From NCBI RefSeq assembly GCF_016808095.1, contig NC_068979.1, positions 11,183,001-11,247,000 of the forward strand: a stretch of DNA of 64,000 nucleotides, in the 5' to 3' direction. The position numbers and the translations under genes were made by a program. This document shows, in pieces, positions 23,957 through 35,067 of this stretch. This DNA is from Vigna angularis (lineage: Eukaryota; Streptophyta; Magnoliopsida; Fabales; Fabaceae). The notes below the pieces were generated by a model. It worked only from the letters and a program-made list of their open reading frames with translations, did no database searches and was not told the DNA's origin. Every line of letters begins with the position of its first letter. Within the stretch, counting starts at the first letter, position 1.

Positions 23957-26900
23957 ATGGCACCTAGACTTCCTCCTCCTCCTACCCCTAAGATTGAGCC
24001 GTCTGACTTGAACAGAATGTTGGAGTCTGTACTTCAAGCATTGCAGCAACAAAATGCTGCTTTGGTGCATCAGAACACCATTACATTACAAAATCTGGAA
24101 GCCGCAAGAGTATCTGCTGAGAACGCGAGAGTGTCATCTGAGAACACTAAAAGGCAGTTCATGGAAGTGTTGACTAGTGGCAGGGCCACTCTAGGTGCTT
24201 CTTCCTTCGCTATTCCAGTCCAAGAGTGGAGCTTGGAGAGCTTCCTCCAACATCACCCAGCCAGATTCACTGGAAAGTGCAGCCCTGATGAAGCCGACCA
24301 CTGGTTTAGGGACATGGAGAGGATATATGAAGCTAAGGGGTGTCCTGATGAGAGAAAATTGGCCTATACTCAATATCTGTTGACCGGGGAGGCTGGCCAC
24401 TGGTGGAGTAGCATGAAGATGATCCTTGAAAGGAGTAAGACTCCTATTACTTGGGAGTTGTTTAGGGTCAAATTCTACACTGAGTACTTCCCAAACAGTG
24501 TTAGATTTGCAAAGGAAGTAGAATTCCTGGAGCTGGTACAGGGCAACAGATCAGTGTCAGAGTATGCAGATCGCTTCAAACATCTACTTCGCTTCAACAC
24601 TATGGCGGTGGATGAAGAATGGCAATGCAGAAAATTTGAAAATGGCTTAAGGAGTGATATCAAGCTGCTTGTAAAGAGGTTGCGCATCAGAGAGTTCCCT
24701 GCTCTAGTGGAGATGGCACGTGATCTAGAGAAGACGAAGAGGGAATCTGAGGGACAACAGAGTCAGCCTGCTAGGAGTGGGGGATCATCTGGGTCTCGTG
24801 GTGGACTTAGCACTAGGAAGGCCCCTTACACTAGACCATCCCTTTCTTCTGGGTTTAGGGGTTCATCCTCTCAGCCATTAGTGCAGTCAGGACCAACCAG
24901 ACCATCTGGCACCGTTAGATGTTTTGGTTGTGGAGGACCTCATTACCGGAACAACTGCCCTATGGGAAGTGTAGCAAGGAAGTGCTTCAAGTGCGTGAAA
25001 GAGGGACACATTGCTGCTGAGTGTACCTCTACAGCAGAGTCAGGGCCTCAGGCGCAGAGGACTCGTTTGCCTCCACCCAGGGGAGGTGGTAGACCTCAGG
25101 CGGTGGACAAAGTATATGCTATGACAGGATCAGAGGCAGTCAGCTCAGGTAATCTCATCATCAGTGGTTGTTTGCTGTTTGGCGTGTCTTGTGTTGTGCT
25201 ATTTGATTCGGGTGCAACACACTCCTTCATATCGGAGGCATGTGTTGAAAAGTTGGGTATGCCTGTAGAGGGGTTAGACTTTGACCTAGTGGTGTCTACA
25301 CCAGCATCAGGGTTAGTTAGGACGTCTTCTATGTGTGTCCGTTGTCCGATTGTCGTAGAGGGACGTCGGTTCAAGGTAAACCTCATATGTTTACCTTTAC
25401 AAGGGTTAGAAGTAATCTTGGGAATGGATTGACTATCTGCCAATCGCATCCTCATCGACTGCGGTAATAAGGAGTTGATGTTTCCTGATGAAGATGAAGA
25501 TATGTCTTTGTAAATCGGCGTCTTGAGGCAAGACCTCATGGAAGGCGCTAGTTGCTTCTTAGTGCTATCACATATAGAAGCGACTCAAGTTTCAGATCAT
25601 GCGGCACAAGAGAATCAGAGTGTAAACCTCGCAGTTGTGAACGACTTCTTGGATGTTTTTCCTGAAGAAGTTCTTGGTTTACCTCCTCCACGTGAAGTGG
25701 AGTTCTCTATTGATTTGGTCTCAGGAGCAGGACCAATTTCTATAGCTCCTTATAGGATGGCTCCAGCAGAATTGGTCGAGTTAAAGAAGTAGATTGAAGA
25801 ACTGTTAGAGAAACAGTTTATCCGGCCTAGTGCTTCGCCTTGGGGGTACCAGTGTTATTAGTAAAGAAGAAAGATGGTAGCTCCAGACTATGTGTTGATT
25901 ACATGCAACTGAACAAGCTAACCATTAAGAACAAATATCTGTTGCCGAGGATAGATGATTTGATGGACCAGCTATATGGAGCTACGATGTTTTCTAAGAT
26001 TGATTTGAGGTCGGGCTATCATCAGATCTTGGTGAGAGCAGATGATGTGAAGAAGACAGCTTTTAGATCCAGGTATGGCCACTATGAGTATGTAGTTATG
26101 CCTTTTGGTGTGACTAATGCTCCAGCCATTTTCATGGACTACATGAACAGGATTTTCAGACCCTTCTTAGACAAGTTTGTTGTTGTCTTCATAGATGACA
26201 TACTTGTCTATTCTAGAACGCGAGAAGAACATGAAGAACACCTTAGGGCAGTGCTTGGAGTTCTTAGAGAAAGGAAATTGTACGCAAAACTGTCTAAATG
26301 TGAGTTCTGGATGGATGAAGTGTCTTTCTTGGGGCATGTTATCTCGGCTGGTGGAATTGCTGTTGATCCAGCCAAGGTACGAGTAGTTATAGAGTGGGAA
26401 AGGCCTAAGACGGTTACAGAGGTCAGGAGCTTTGTGGGATTAGCAGGCTACTATCCCCGCTTCATTGAGAACTTTGCTCCGATAGTAGCGTCACTGACCC
26501 AATTGACCAGGAAGGATTAGCCCTTTGTTTGGACTGATAGGTGTGAATCTAGCTTTCAAGAGCTGAAGCAAAGATTGACTAGTGCACCGGTGTTGGTTAT
26601 TCCTGACACCCAAAACCCTTTGAGGTTTTCTGTGATGCTTCCTCTCAGGGGTTAGGATGTGTGCTGATGCAAGAGAAGAAGGTAGTTGCATATGCTTCGA
26701 GGCAACTCAAAGTTCATGAGAAGAACTACCCGACTCATGACTTGGAGTTGGCAGCTGTTGTTTTTGCTTTGAAAACTTGGAGGCACTATCTCTATGGCGC
26801 CCAATTTCAGGTATTTAGTGACCACAAGAGCTTAAAGTACCTCTTTGATCAAAAGGAGCTTAATATGAGACAAAGGAGATGGATGAAGTTCCTTACAAAT

Positions 26901-28562
26901 TTTGATTTTGATCTCCTATATCACCCGGGGAAAGCCAATGTAGTGGCAGATGCATTGAGCAGAAAGGCAGTGCACATGTCCTCATTGATGATCAGAGAAT
27001 TAGAGTTGGTGGAAAACTTCAGAGATTTGAGACTACAGGTTGAATTAGAGCCTGACAGCATCAGATGCAATAATTTGGTGGTGTCCAATGACTTATTGAA
27101 GCGTGTTAAAGAGAGCAGTCGAAGGATGTTGAGCTCCAAACGTCAGCCAGTTTGATGGGGACTGAACAAGGTAAGGATTTTGCCTTGGGGGCTGATGGTA
27201 TTTTGAGGTTCAAAGACAGAGTCTGTATTCCTAGCAATTCGGGATTGAAGAAGTTAATCTTGGAGGAAGGTCATAAAAGTCATTTTAGCATGCATCCCGG
27301 CATGACTAAAATGTATCAGACCTCAAGGAGTCTTTTTGGTGGTCCGGTATGAAGAGAAATGTAGCTCTGTTTGTTGCCTCTTGTTTAACGTGTTAGAAGG
27401 CTAAGATAGAGCATCAGAGACCGGGAGGCTTATTGCAACAGTTGGAGATTCCGGAGTGGAAATGAGATAGCATAGCCATGGACTTCGTTACTCATTTACC
27501 ACGCACGGTTAGGGGTCATGATGCTATTTGGGTAATTGTAGACAAGTTGACCAAGAGTGCTCATTTCTTGACAATCAATTTAAGGATGTCTATGGCGAAG
27601 TTGGCACAACTGTATGTCAATGAGATCGTGAGACTACACGACATTCCTTCTAGCATCATATCGGACAGAGATCCTCGCTTTACTTCTAGATTCTGACAGA
27701 CGCTTCAGAGCGAGATGGGCAGCAGATTGCAAATGAGCTCGGCTTATCATCCCCAGACGGATGGACAGTCTGAGAGGACGATCCAGACATTGGAAGACTT
27801 ACTTAGAACGTGTGTCTTGGATCACTTGGGAGCCTGGGATGAAGTGTTAGCACTAGTAGAGTTCACCTATAACAACATTTATCAGGCTAGCACCGGTATG
27901 GCACCATTTGAGGCATTGTATGGGAGACGTTATAGGACGCCTCTATGTTGGTTTCAGGAGGGAGAAAAAGTGTTTAATGGGCCAGAGTTGATTCGACAAA
28001 CTATTGACAAAGTGAAGCTCGTTCAGGAGAGATTGAGAGCCTCTCGGAGTAGGCATAAATCTTATGCAGACCAGAGGCGCCGGCCGTTAGAATTTGCAGT
28101 TGGAGATCACGTTTTCCTCCGAGTAACTCCTACTAATGGCGTAGGAAGAGCCATTCGGGCTAGGAAGCTGTCTTCTAGGTATCTTGGCCCCTATCAGATC
28201 CTACGAGTATAGGACCGGTAGCTTATGAGATAGCCATGCCACCCCAGTTAGCAAACTTGCAACCGGTGTTCCATGTATCTCAGCTGAGAAAATACGTGTC
28301 CGATCCTTCTCATGTGCTTGAAGTTGAGGATGTGCAAGTTAGAGAGGATTTGTCAGTTGAAGTGCAACCAATAAAGATTGAGGAGAGCCAAAACAAATAA
28401 CTTAGAGGAAGAACTGTCAGACTAGTCAAGGTCATTTGGGATGGTAGAACAGGCGACTCTACTTGGGAGTTAGAGGAAGAAATGAGAGAGTCATATCCTC
28501 ACCTATTCACTGGTAAGTTTAATTTTCGAGGACGAAAATTTTTGTTGTTGGGGAGAATATAA
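23957..28562 (+). pseudogene. Chromovirus gag-pol pseudogene
   Basis: The open 5' part (23957-25432) encodes a retrotransposon gag domain (about residues 70-270), two CCHC zinc knuckles (starting CFGCGG and CFKCVK) and an aspartic protease with DSGATHSFIS. Reverse transcriptase follows at about 25,680-26,520 with FIDDILVYS as the YxDD-box region. RNase H is at about 26,600-26,960, integrase at about 27,150-28,060, and a chromodomain-like tail at about 28,400-28,500 (TWELEEEMR). In-frame stops lie at 25430, 25511, 25790, 26518, 27394, 27463, 27694 and 28398. Frameshifts lie near 25,840, 26,610, 27,145, 27,338 and 28,208. The domain order RT-RNaseH-IN with a terminal chromodomain is diagnostic of chromoviruses. 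No functional product is expected. Confidence 0.9.
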
Positions 28563-30573
28563 GGACCCAGAGAGAGACCCTCATTTTTTCTAAAATCACT
28601 TTCCCTCTCTAAAACTTCAACCCTAACTTTCTCTACCTTCTCTCTACCAAATCTTGAAATTGAACCGGTGTATTGTCATTTAGGTGGTGATTTTGGGTTT
28701 CGGGAGTCGAGAGCTTCGACATGAACCGATCGGTTTTGCGTTCTACAACGAGGGTTACTGTTTTGGGGCTTCTCCTAAAGTATTGTGCTTATAACCACCA
28801 AGGTAACGGGAGCTATATCTTTTTCTATGGATTGTATGGACAATACATGTGCTGAGAGCTGTAATATTCTGTTGTTTGATGAGAAAAAATTTGTTGTAGC
28901 AAGTGTATGTTAAAAGTGAAGAGGATTATTAGTGTTTTGAGTTATTTTGGAGGAAGTGAGATAGTGAATTTGAGAGTTAAGGGTCTAGGGCTCTTGTAGT
29001 CTGTTGGGACACTATAGGGAGGTTATTTGTGACTTGTTAGAGTCATCAAACTGATCAAAACAGGTGCAAAATGGTTGAATTGAATTTGGGTCCCTAAGTG
29101 GTGGAAATTGGTGTTTTAGAGTTGAATTTGAGTTGTAATTACTTTGGAATGGTAGTAGGAAGGTTTTAGATCATCTAGACAAGTTTAATTAAGTATATAC
29201 ATCAAATTAGAAGTGTTAGAAGTTGGCCAAGTTGGGAAAAAGTGGTAAGGAGTGGTTGAGTTGCATAATTCTACAGAATTTCGTTCTGCAGATTATGCAG
29301 ACTCGCTGTGCGAGTGGATTCGCATAGCGAGTCACCTTGGCGAGGTGCTCTCTTCCAATGCACACGCATAGCGAATGAGTGCGCTGTGCGAGTGAAGTGA
29401 GAGGGTTGCTCTCTGTTTGTACATCCGCATAACGAATCTAATCGCCATGCGACTGGCCAGAGTCTGGAGCTATTATATATTTTATTCGATTAGCGAGTGG
29501 GTCTCGCTCTGTGAGTGTTTGGGGGTGTGCTCTCTGTCGGTGAAATTCGCCTAGCGAATCCTGTCGCTATGCGACTGGTGGTGATTTGGAATCACTGCCC
29601 ATTTAATTCGAAGAGCAAGTTGGGCGCATAGCGAGAAGGTTTGGGGGTGTGCTCTCTGTTTGAGCTCTCGCATAGCGAATTAAGGGGTGCACTATACGAG
29701 AAGACCTGAGGCCAGTGGCCTCAGCGAGTTAATTCGCATAGCGAATTAAGGGGTGCGTTGTGCGAATTTTTGTTGTCTTGCGTTGCATCTTGGTGCGTTG
29801 GGAGACCGGGTTCAGTGAGTTTCATATTTTTCCACATCTGTTTGAGCTATTTGATGTTGTTTGACTGTCAGGATGTATGTATGTCCATATATTTGAATTG
29901 TGTGGCTTGAAATTATATGACTGCAAATTGAAATGATGAAATTGAGTGTGAGATGATTGAAAGTGATGTGCGGGGTGTTAATGTTGTTCTGTATAACTGT
30001 ATGGAGCTTTGAACTGGTATGTCTATCCTTACACTCAAAGCACTGTTCATGCTCAAATAGAGAAGAACAGTGTGAGTGGTGAGAGTAGAGGGAGGTCCTC
30101 GTCTATAGTCTTAGAGTTTAGACATAGACAGATTGGGGGATTTACCTTGCATAGTGTTGGGGAGGGCCAGTTGAACTATGCAAGTGCAAAGACGACCAAT
30201 AGTTCGACAGTTATACCAATCCGTATGAGTTGTGTTGAGTGTTTGAGTCATGGTTTAAAGAGTATGCTTTAATTGTTCTTTTATATGTAACTAAGCATGA
30301 TGACATCGATTGATTGTACTATATGTTTATTGCTTGTTTATCTAGCCATCCTTGCTTCTGTGTTGTGTGCTGTTTGTGTATAGTCTTTTTAGGATTTCTA
30401 AATTTAAGTTGGTGTTATTTTGAAATGCTTTAAATTGTTTAAGTTTTAAGTTCTATTCTTTATGTGGATGACTGTAATGTCAACTACGGAACTACTATTC
30501 TACTCTGACTGTTCTCTTTATTGAAATGTGACGTCTTTATTATATGAGTTGTTATATATTTGAAGATGTCACA
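28558..30573 (+). repeat. 3' LTR of the chromovirus (about 2.0 kb)
   Basis: It follows the end of pol and a purine-rich tract (TTGGGGAGAA). The expected TG start appears as TATAAGGACCC (G to A at the second base), and the end is TGTCACA. The middle (about 29,285-29,770) contains a family of imperfect repeats built on TTCGCATAGCGAA-like palindromes. The LTR end is 124 bp from the FolB ATG and has the same orientation, so it could influence FolB transcription. Confidence 0.8.
29285..29770. repeat. Imperfect tandem repeats with CGCATAGCGA palindromes inside the LTR
   Basis: At least five imperfect units of about 90-120 bp each contain GGGTTGCTCTCTGT or GGGGGTGTGCTCTCTGT. Each is flanked by pairs of TCGCATAGCGAAT and its complement-like partner CGCTATGCGACTGG. 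Individual units can fold as short hairpins. The block is much richer in CG dinucleotides than the rest of the element. Confidence 0.75.
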
Positions 30574-30697
30574 TACTACTTGCTTATTATATGTATTATA
30601 TGAATCAGTATGAGATAGTTTAACTAAGGACTATTTAATTTCATTTTAAAAATAAAATACGCCTTTATATTTCTATTTGCTGATTATTTTAGCTAAA

Positions 30698-31238
30698 ATG
30701 GAATCTGATGCACTGGCATGTGGAGACAAACTCGTACTGAGGGGATTGTCATTCCATGGTTTTCATGGAGCAAAGCCGGAAGAAAGGAAACTGGGCCAGA
30801 AGTTCGTGGTAGATATAGATGCTTGGATGGATCTCGCAACTGCTGGCAAAACTGATCACTTATCTGATACAGTTAGTTACACAGCAATATATGAGTGAGT
30901 GGCCAACAAATTTAGAACGTCTTGGTTATGCTTTCATCATTTGATTGCATGAACTTCTAGTGGCACTCTTCATATTGGTTAATGTCTTAATTTAGTAGCT
31001 GTAATCTTATTAACATGTCAATAATTTGTGATGCAGTATAGTTAAGGAAGTTCTTGAAGGCTCACCTCACAACCTTCTGGAATCAGTGGCCCAAAAAATT
31101 GCAATAACTACTCTGACAAATCATAAAGAAATTTTTGCTGTTCGAGTGAAGGTTGAAAAGCCTCATGTGGCAGTTCAAGGTCCAGTTGATTACTTAGGCG
31201 TTGAGATTCATAGACGGAGAAGCGATTTGTCAGGCTAA
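30698..31238 (+). CDS. FOLB: Dihydroneopterin aldolase (FolB), two coding exons
   Basis: Exons 30698-30894 and 31037-31238 join in phase at TATGA|TATAG to give 132 aa, the normal size for plant FolB. The enzyme cleaves 7,8-dihydroneopterin to 6-hydroxymethyl-dihydropterin and glycolaldehyde in cytosolic pterin synthesis for folate. Family landmarks are LRGLSFHGFHGAKPEE (active-site Glu, probably E29), LGQKFVVDIDAW, SYTAIYD (Tyr), PHNLLESVA, and VRVKVEKPHVAV with the probable catalytic K107, ending YLGVEIHR. The ATG follows a consensus acceptor (ends 30692) by five bases, implying a leader intron. Directly upstream is the 3' LTR of a same-strand retrotransposon. The reading frame is undamaged. 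Confidence 0.93.
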
Positions 31239-32249
31239 ACTTTTATATTTGTTTTGGTTCCACTCTTATATTTTCAAGATCCACGCAAAAGTAATATCAC
31301 TCTTTCCCTTGGCCATTAATTTTTTCTCTATCATGAGTCAGTCTTGCTGATAAAATTAGAAGTTAAAAAGTTAGGCATACAAAATAAACTAAACATCCAG
31401 AGAGTTATTGATAGAGTTGTCTAAGTATTGCTTTTCTCTCATCTTCCAAAATTTAGACATCCAATATAATATATCGTTCATATTTGGTTTGACATGAAGA
31501 AATGCTCATAATAGTTTCTCTATTTTCATCCTGTTTAGTAACATACTGGAGGCTGTGTAGGATCTAACAATCGAAATGCCCTGGTTGTATCCTGCTTCCA
31601 CCCAAGTTTTGGAGCAAATTAGGCAGAAGCAGTTATTGGTGACCAGATCCTTATTTGGACCCATGTGAAGTGCTCCTTTTATATATTTGACTTGCCATAT
31701 ATTTACTTTTATTCGAGACATATCTTATTATTAAACCGGAAACTGTGATGAAACCCTAAATTATGGTTACATCGAGTGTATTGGAAGAACACCAATTTGA
31801 GTTAAATTCGTCAATCAATTTAGAGAAAAAAAAATGCACTCATATCTTTTATGTTATTTTATATAAAGGAACATAAATAATGCTACACTAGACACAGAAT
31901 CCTAAATAGTGGAACCTACACTTCAGTTAAGACAGGAGATTCTTAAAATAAGCTCTTTCTAATTCCTTAAAAAGATATCATTTACGTATCTGACATCCTA
32001 ACCGAAGAAATTTGTTAACATTCTTGCATTAAAATATTTTGAGATGATTACTCCACAAATTTTTTTCTCATTAAAAATTGATTGTTAAATAGACTATGAA
32101 TGGTCAATCTACAAATTGTTCAAAGAGGAGTTGGGAGGAAGAGAGGTGGGGAAGGGGGAGAGAAGAGTACACTTGGATACAATATCATTAGGCAACACCT
32201 ATTGTATTTATGCATTTCACCCTTTAGAAACCAAAAATATAATTAACAC

Positions 32250-32303
<54 letters not shown>

Positions 32304-32615
32304 GTGATCACTTTTCTTAAAGTAAAAATCATGTTTTCTTCAATTGTGGAAAAGATTTATTTTAATCATGATATATCTGGAATAAAATTTTATTTTTATT
32401 AGGTTTATGAAATTAATTTTTCTTAATCTATATTAGTTAAATTTTATTTATTTCTTATTTTCCTTATCCATTTATTTGCACTTTAATTTGTATGTATTAT
32501 CTGCATAGTAACATTCTCTGTTCAAAAGATAACATTTATTTGTGAAAAGAACATCATCACTTTTCATTATTTAAATCTCAGAGTCAGTTCAATTCACTAG
32601 AAAGAACATATTGAC
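31239..32615. other. FolB 3' region and spacer to the UGT gene
   Basis: No further gene is visible. The first few hundred bases probably hold the FolB 3' UTR. From about 32,254 onward the sequence is the shared 3' flank of the UGT gene that is duplicated at 17.33 kb. Confidence 0.55.
32254..32301. repeat. (AT)n microsatellite
   Basis: A TA dinucleotide run of about 48 bp at the outer edge of the UGT 3' flank. A shorter AT tract sits at the matching position of the duplicated copy near 17,345. Confidence 0.9.
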
Positions 32616-34061
32616 TTAGCAATGGACGCCTGAATGCTTGATGTGGTCAATAAAATCATCTAAAGTCTCCAGTGAACTTCTAGGAAACCCATGCTGAAAC
32701 TTGGCACTTAGAATCTCAGCATTTCTCTTCATCTCTTTATCGGCCATCAACTTCTTTATTCCCCTAACAATATCATCTTTGGTTATCTTCTCCGACATAT
32801 CATCCGTCACCATGTAACCGAGCTTAAGATGAGACATCACCAACTTGGCATTATGGTATTGATCACCCCTTATGGGCCACGCCAACAACGGAACCCCACG
32901 TCCGACACCCTCCACCGTCGAGTTCCATCCACAATGAGACAAAAACCCACCCGTTGAAGGATGACTCAGTATCAACAACTGTGGTGCCCACCCACGTATT
33001 ATCATACCCCTATTCCCAAAATACCCTTCTTTACTACCTCCAATACTTGAACTGGCCTGAATCACCCAAATGAATGCTTCTTCACATGACTCCAGGGCTC
33101 CACCGAGTTCTTCCATCTCCTCCGAAGTGGGACCCACCTCTGTACCAAATGATACATACAGAACCGACCCACGTGGCTTTGAATCTAACCACTGGGTTAC
33201 TTCTTCTTCGGTGACGCTGAACCGGCGGTTCGGCCGGACGTCACGGTCTAAGAGAGCTGAAGCGGTCGAGTTCCAATACTGCTCTGGTAAAAGTGGTCCA
33301 ACACCCCAGACGGGTTTTTCAATATGATTTGTTATGTATTTAATAAATGTACGCTCCAGATCATCACACGTGTTGATGATTACCGCGCTGCTTTCTCGAA
33401 CATCATCCAGCCACGGTGGCGGTTCCCCCAGTTTAGGTGGTCCCTTCCCCGGCGGCGGAGGAAAACCGAATCCCCCGCCGTGGTTCGGTGGTCCCTTTCC
33501 TGGAGGCGGAGGAAACCTGGTTTCTCCTCCGTAATGCGGTGATGCACCGATCGGCGGCGGAGGATGAGGATGTTGAGGTCGTCGTTTAAGGTCCGAATGC
33601 GTAATTGCCATGTTTTCGGGCAACCCGGGAAGTAAACGGGTCTCGCCGGGTTCAAGATTTAAAGGTTGGGCTTTCCAGGTGGCGAGTTCCATGGCGGCGG
33701 AGCAGGCGGCGGAGGTGAAGAAGGCTACCGTAGGGATATGAAATTTGGTGAAAACGGGGGCGGAGCAGGAGCTCATCATGATGTCAACGATGGCGCAAAC
33801 GGGTCGGGTGGGGTTGTTGGCGAGGATGCGTTCGAGGTCCGGGGCAAGGTCGTGGTGGGATGGCGGTGGAGGTGGTGACGGGAACTGGGCGATTCGAATG
33901 AGAGGGTGTTGAAGGAGGGAAGAGGGAAGAGAAGTTGTAATGGTGGAAGGGATGATGAGGGTGATGTTAACATTTCTTGATGTTAAACGGTTACATAGCT
34001 CAATGCAGGGAAAAAGATGGCCTTGTCCCCAAAAGGGTACTATGCAAATTTCAAAAGACAT
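32616..34061 (-). CDS. Family-1 UDP-glycosyltransferase with a Pro/Gly-rich repeat loop, single exon
   Basis: The protein has 481 aa from the ATG at 34061. An in-frame ATG ten codons upstream (34091) lies about where transcription should begin, judging from a TATA box at 34118-34124, so the internal start, which also gives the family N-terminus MSFEICIVPFWGQGHL, is preferred. H15 is the probable catalytic base. The donor-binding PSPG box runs from W358 to Q401 (starts WAPQLLILSHPSTGGF, contains HCGWNS, ends DQ), so a UDP-sugar is the donor. Such cytosolic enzymes glycosylate small plant metabolites. The acceptor cannot be read from sequence. Residues about 161-216 form an unusual loop with two FPPPPGKGPP units, in the interdomain region before AVIINTCDDLE. 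No frame damage is seen. Two relic copies lie at 17.7 and 45.4 kb. Confidence 0.92.
   Translation of the reverse strand: MSFEICIVPFWGQGHLFPCIELCNRLTSRNVNITLIIPSTITTSLPSSLLQHPLIRIAQFPSPPPPPSHHDLAPDLERILANNPTRPVCAIVDIMMSSCSAPVFTKFHIPTVAFFTSAACSAAMELATWKAQPLNLEPGETRLLPGLPENMAITHSDLKRRPQHPHPPPPIGASPHYGGETRFPPPPGKGPPNHGGGFGFPPPPGKGPPKLGEPPPWLDDVRESSAVIINTCDDLERTFIKYITNHIEKPVWGVGPLLPEQYWNSTASALLDRDVRPNRRFSVTEEEVTQWLDSKPRGSVLYVSFGTEVGPTSEEMEELGGALESCEEAFIWVIQASSSIGGSKEGYFGNRGMIIRGWAPQLLILSHPSTGGFLSHCGWNSTVEGVGRGVPLLAWPIRGDQYHNAKLVMSHLKLGYMVTDDMSEKITKDDIVRGIKKLMADKEMKRNAEILSAKFQHGFPRSSLETLDDFIDHIKHSGVHC
33414..33581 (-). repeat. Tandem Pro/Gly-rich repeat inside the UGT coding sequence
   Basis: The segment encodes repeats of the type (F)PPPPGKGPP separated by Gly-rich spacers (HYGGETR, NHGGGFG). 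At DNA level the two units share CCTCCGCC- and GGAAAGGGACC-like blocks. The same repeat is present in the pseudogene at 46.08-46.21 kb, so it existed before that duplication. Confidence 0.85.
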
Positions 34062-34117
34062 TGTTTTGTGACTGAACAAGTATAGTTGCATTGTTGTGGG
34101 TAAGTCTGAGAATTGTG

Positions 34118-34124
34118 TTTTATA
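34118..34124 (-). promoter_or_regulatory. TATA box of the UGT gene
   Basis: The minus strand reads CTATAAAACAC here, a consensus TATA box. It lies 57 bp upstream of the preferred start codon and only about 27 bp upstream of the alternative ATG at 34091, which is therefore near the expected cap site. Confidence 0.6.
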
Positions 34125-35067
34125 GTAAGAGGAAGAAGAAAGAAGAAGCTATAACTGAAGGTCAAAACTAAGCCTAATCAATGGAATGTAGTGATGATGA
34201 GTCAAGTTTTTTTACTTGCTGGTATGAATTTATTTGTTACAAAGCATAAACATTTCATATTTTCATTTGACTGTTAGGTAATGTCAAATGTCAATTGTAA
34301 ATGAAGGAACGTGTATTCTTGAAAGAGCTTTGCGTTGGATGAGAAATGCTTTCTTTTATTGTATATAGTCTTGCTCGTTTTTAACGAAGTTAGAGCACTA
34401 CTTGGCCAAGATTCTTTTTATCGTAAATGACTTTTATGTAGAAGATTTTACAAACGAAAAAGGTCATGTCTGTAATTCTATCAGCAAAAAATAAAGAAAT
34501 CGAACAAAAAGAATTTTCATTCTGCTGTTGGACAAGTAACAAATTGCCACTTATTGACACCACTTTTGTGCTAGAAAACGCCATTACTTTGATCCACAAC
34601 TTTAATACTTTGTTAATCAAATGGCAAGTGCTCAGTTCCTTCTAAATTTCTGCAGAACAGCTTAAGACCAACCCCTGTTGCTCATCACATAAGTAACTTA
34701 ATAAATTATGTGAACATAAAAATCTTCTTGGTTTCCACAATTTTTTTTCATCAATCTTCCTCCAACCAAAAAGTAGGAGACTAGTTTTATAGACATTAAA
34801 GGAAAAAAGTTCGTTGACGCCAAGTGGTAGATAAAAGAGATTGATGTTATGATGTAGCAAGAAGAAATAGATCCAGATCAGTAGGAGAGTTTGTACTCTT
34901 AGGGGTGTCAACGAATCAGCATTATTGAATTAATGCCAATAGTTTCTTGTCTATAAGACATACATTAAGACAATATTGTAGCTCCAGAAAAGACACCATA
35001 GTGATTGCACTAAGTTATATGTTAAGTAGGAAACTATAATTGCTTACCATTACTGTTTCCTGATATA
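34125..35067. other. Spacer between the UGT promoter and the LPA3 gene end
   Basis: No coding or repeat feature could be supported. It should contain UGT upstream sequence and the LPA3 3' UTR, because both genes are read on the minus strand. Confidence 0.5.

Larger units (their letters stand above)
23645..30573 (+). mobile_element. Ty3/Gypsy chromovirus (Tekay/Del-like), decayed, 5' LTR truncated
   Basis: Order on the plus strand: 5' LTR remnant (23645-23824), primer binding site (23829-23840), gag-protease, reverse transcriptase, RNase H, integrase, C-terminal chromodomain, then a 2.0-kb 3' LTR (28558-30573). The retained 5' LTR piece matches the last ~180 bp of the 3' LTR from TTTCTAAATTTAAGTTGG to GTCGCA/GTCACA. 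The rest of the 5' LTR is missing, so no target-site duplication can be assigned. Gag and pol were originally one frame and are now broken by many stops and frameshifts, so the copy is not autonomous. The 3' LTR ends only 124 bp before the FolB start codon. Confidence 0.9.

Noticed and set aside
30009..30272. 87-codon frame upstream of FolB
   Set aside because: It lies wholly inside the chromovirus 3' LTR, has no recognisable domain and no partner exon.
33324..33973. Several open frames antisense to the UGT gene (for example 33324-33542 and 33666-33878)
   Set aside because: They are Gly/Arg-rich mirror images of the Pro/Gly repeat and other GC-rich UGT codons. The sense frame has full UGT motifs.
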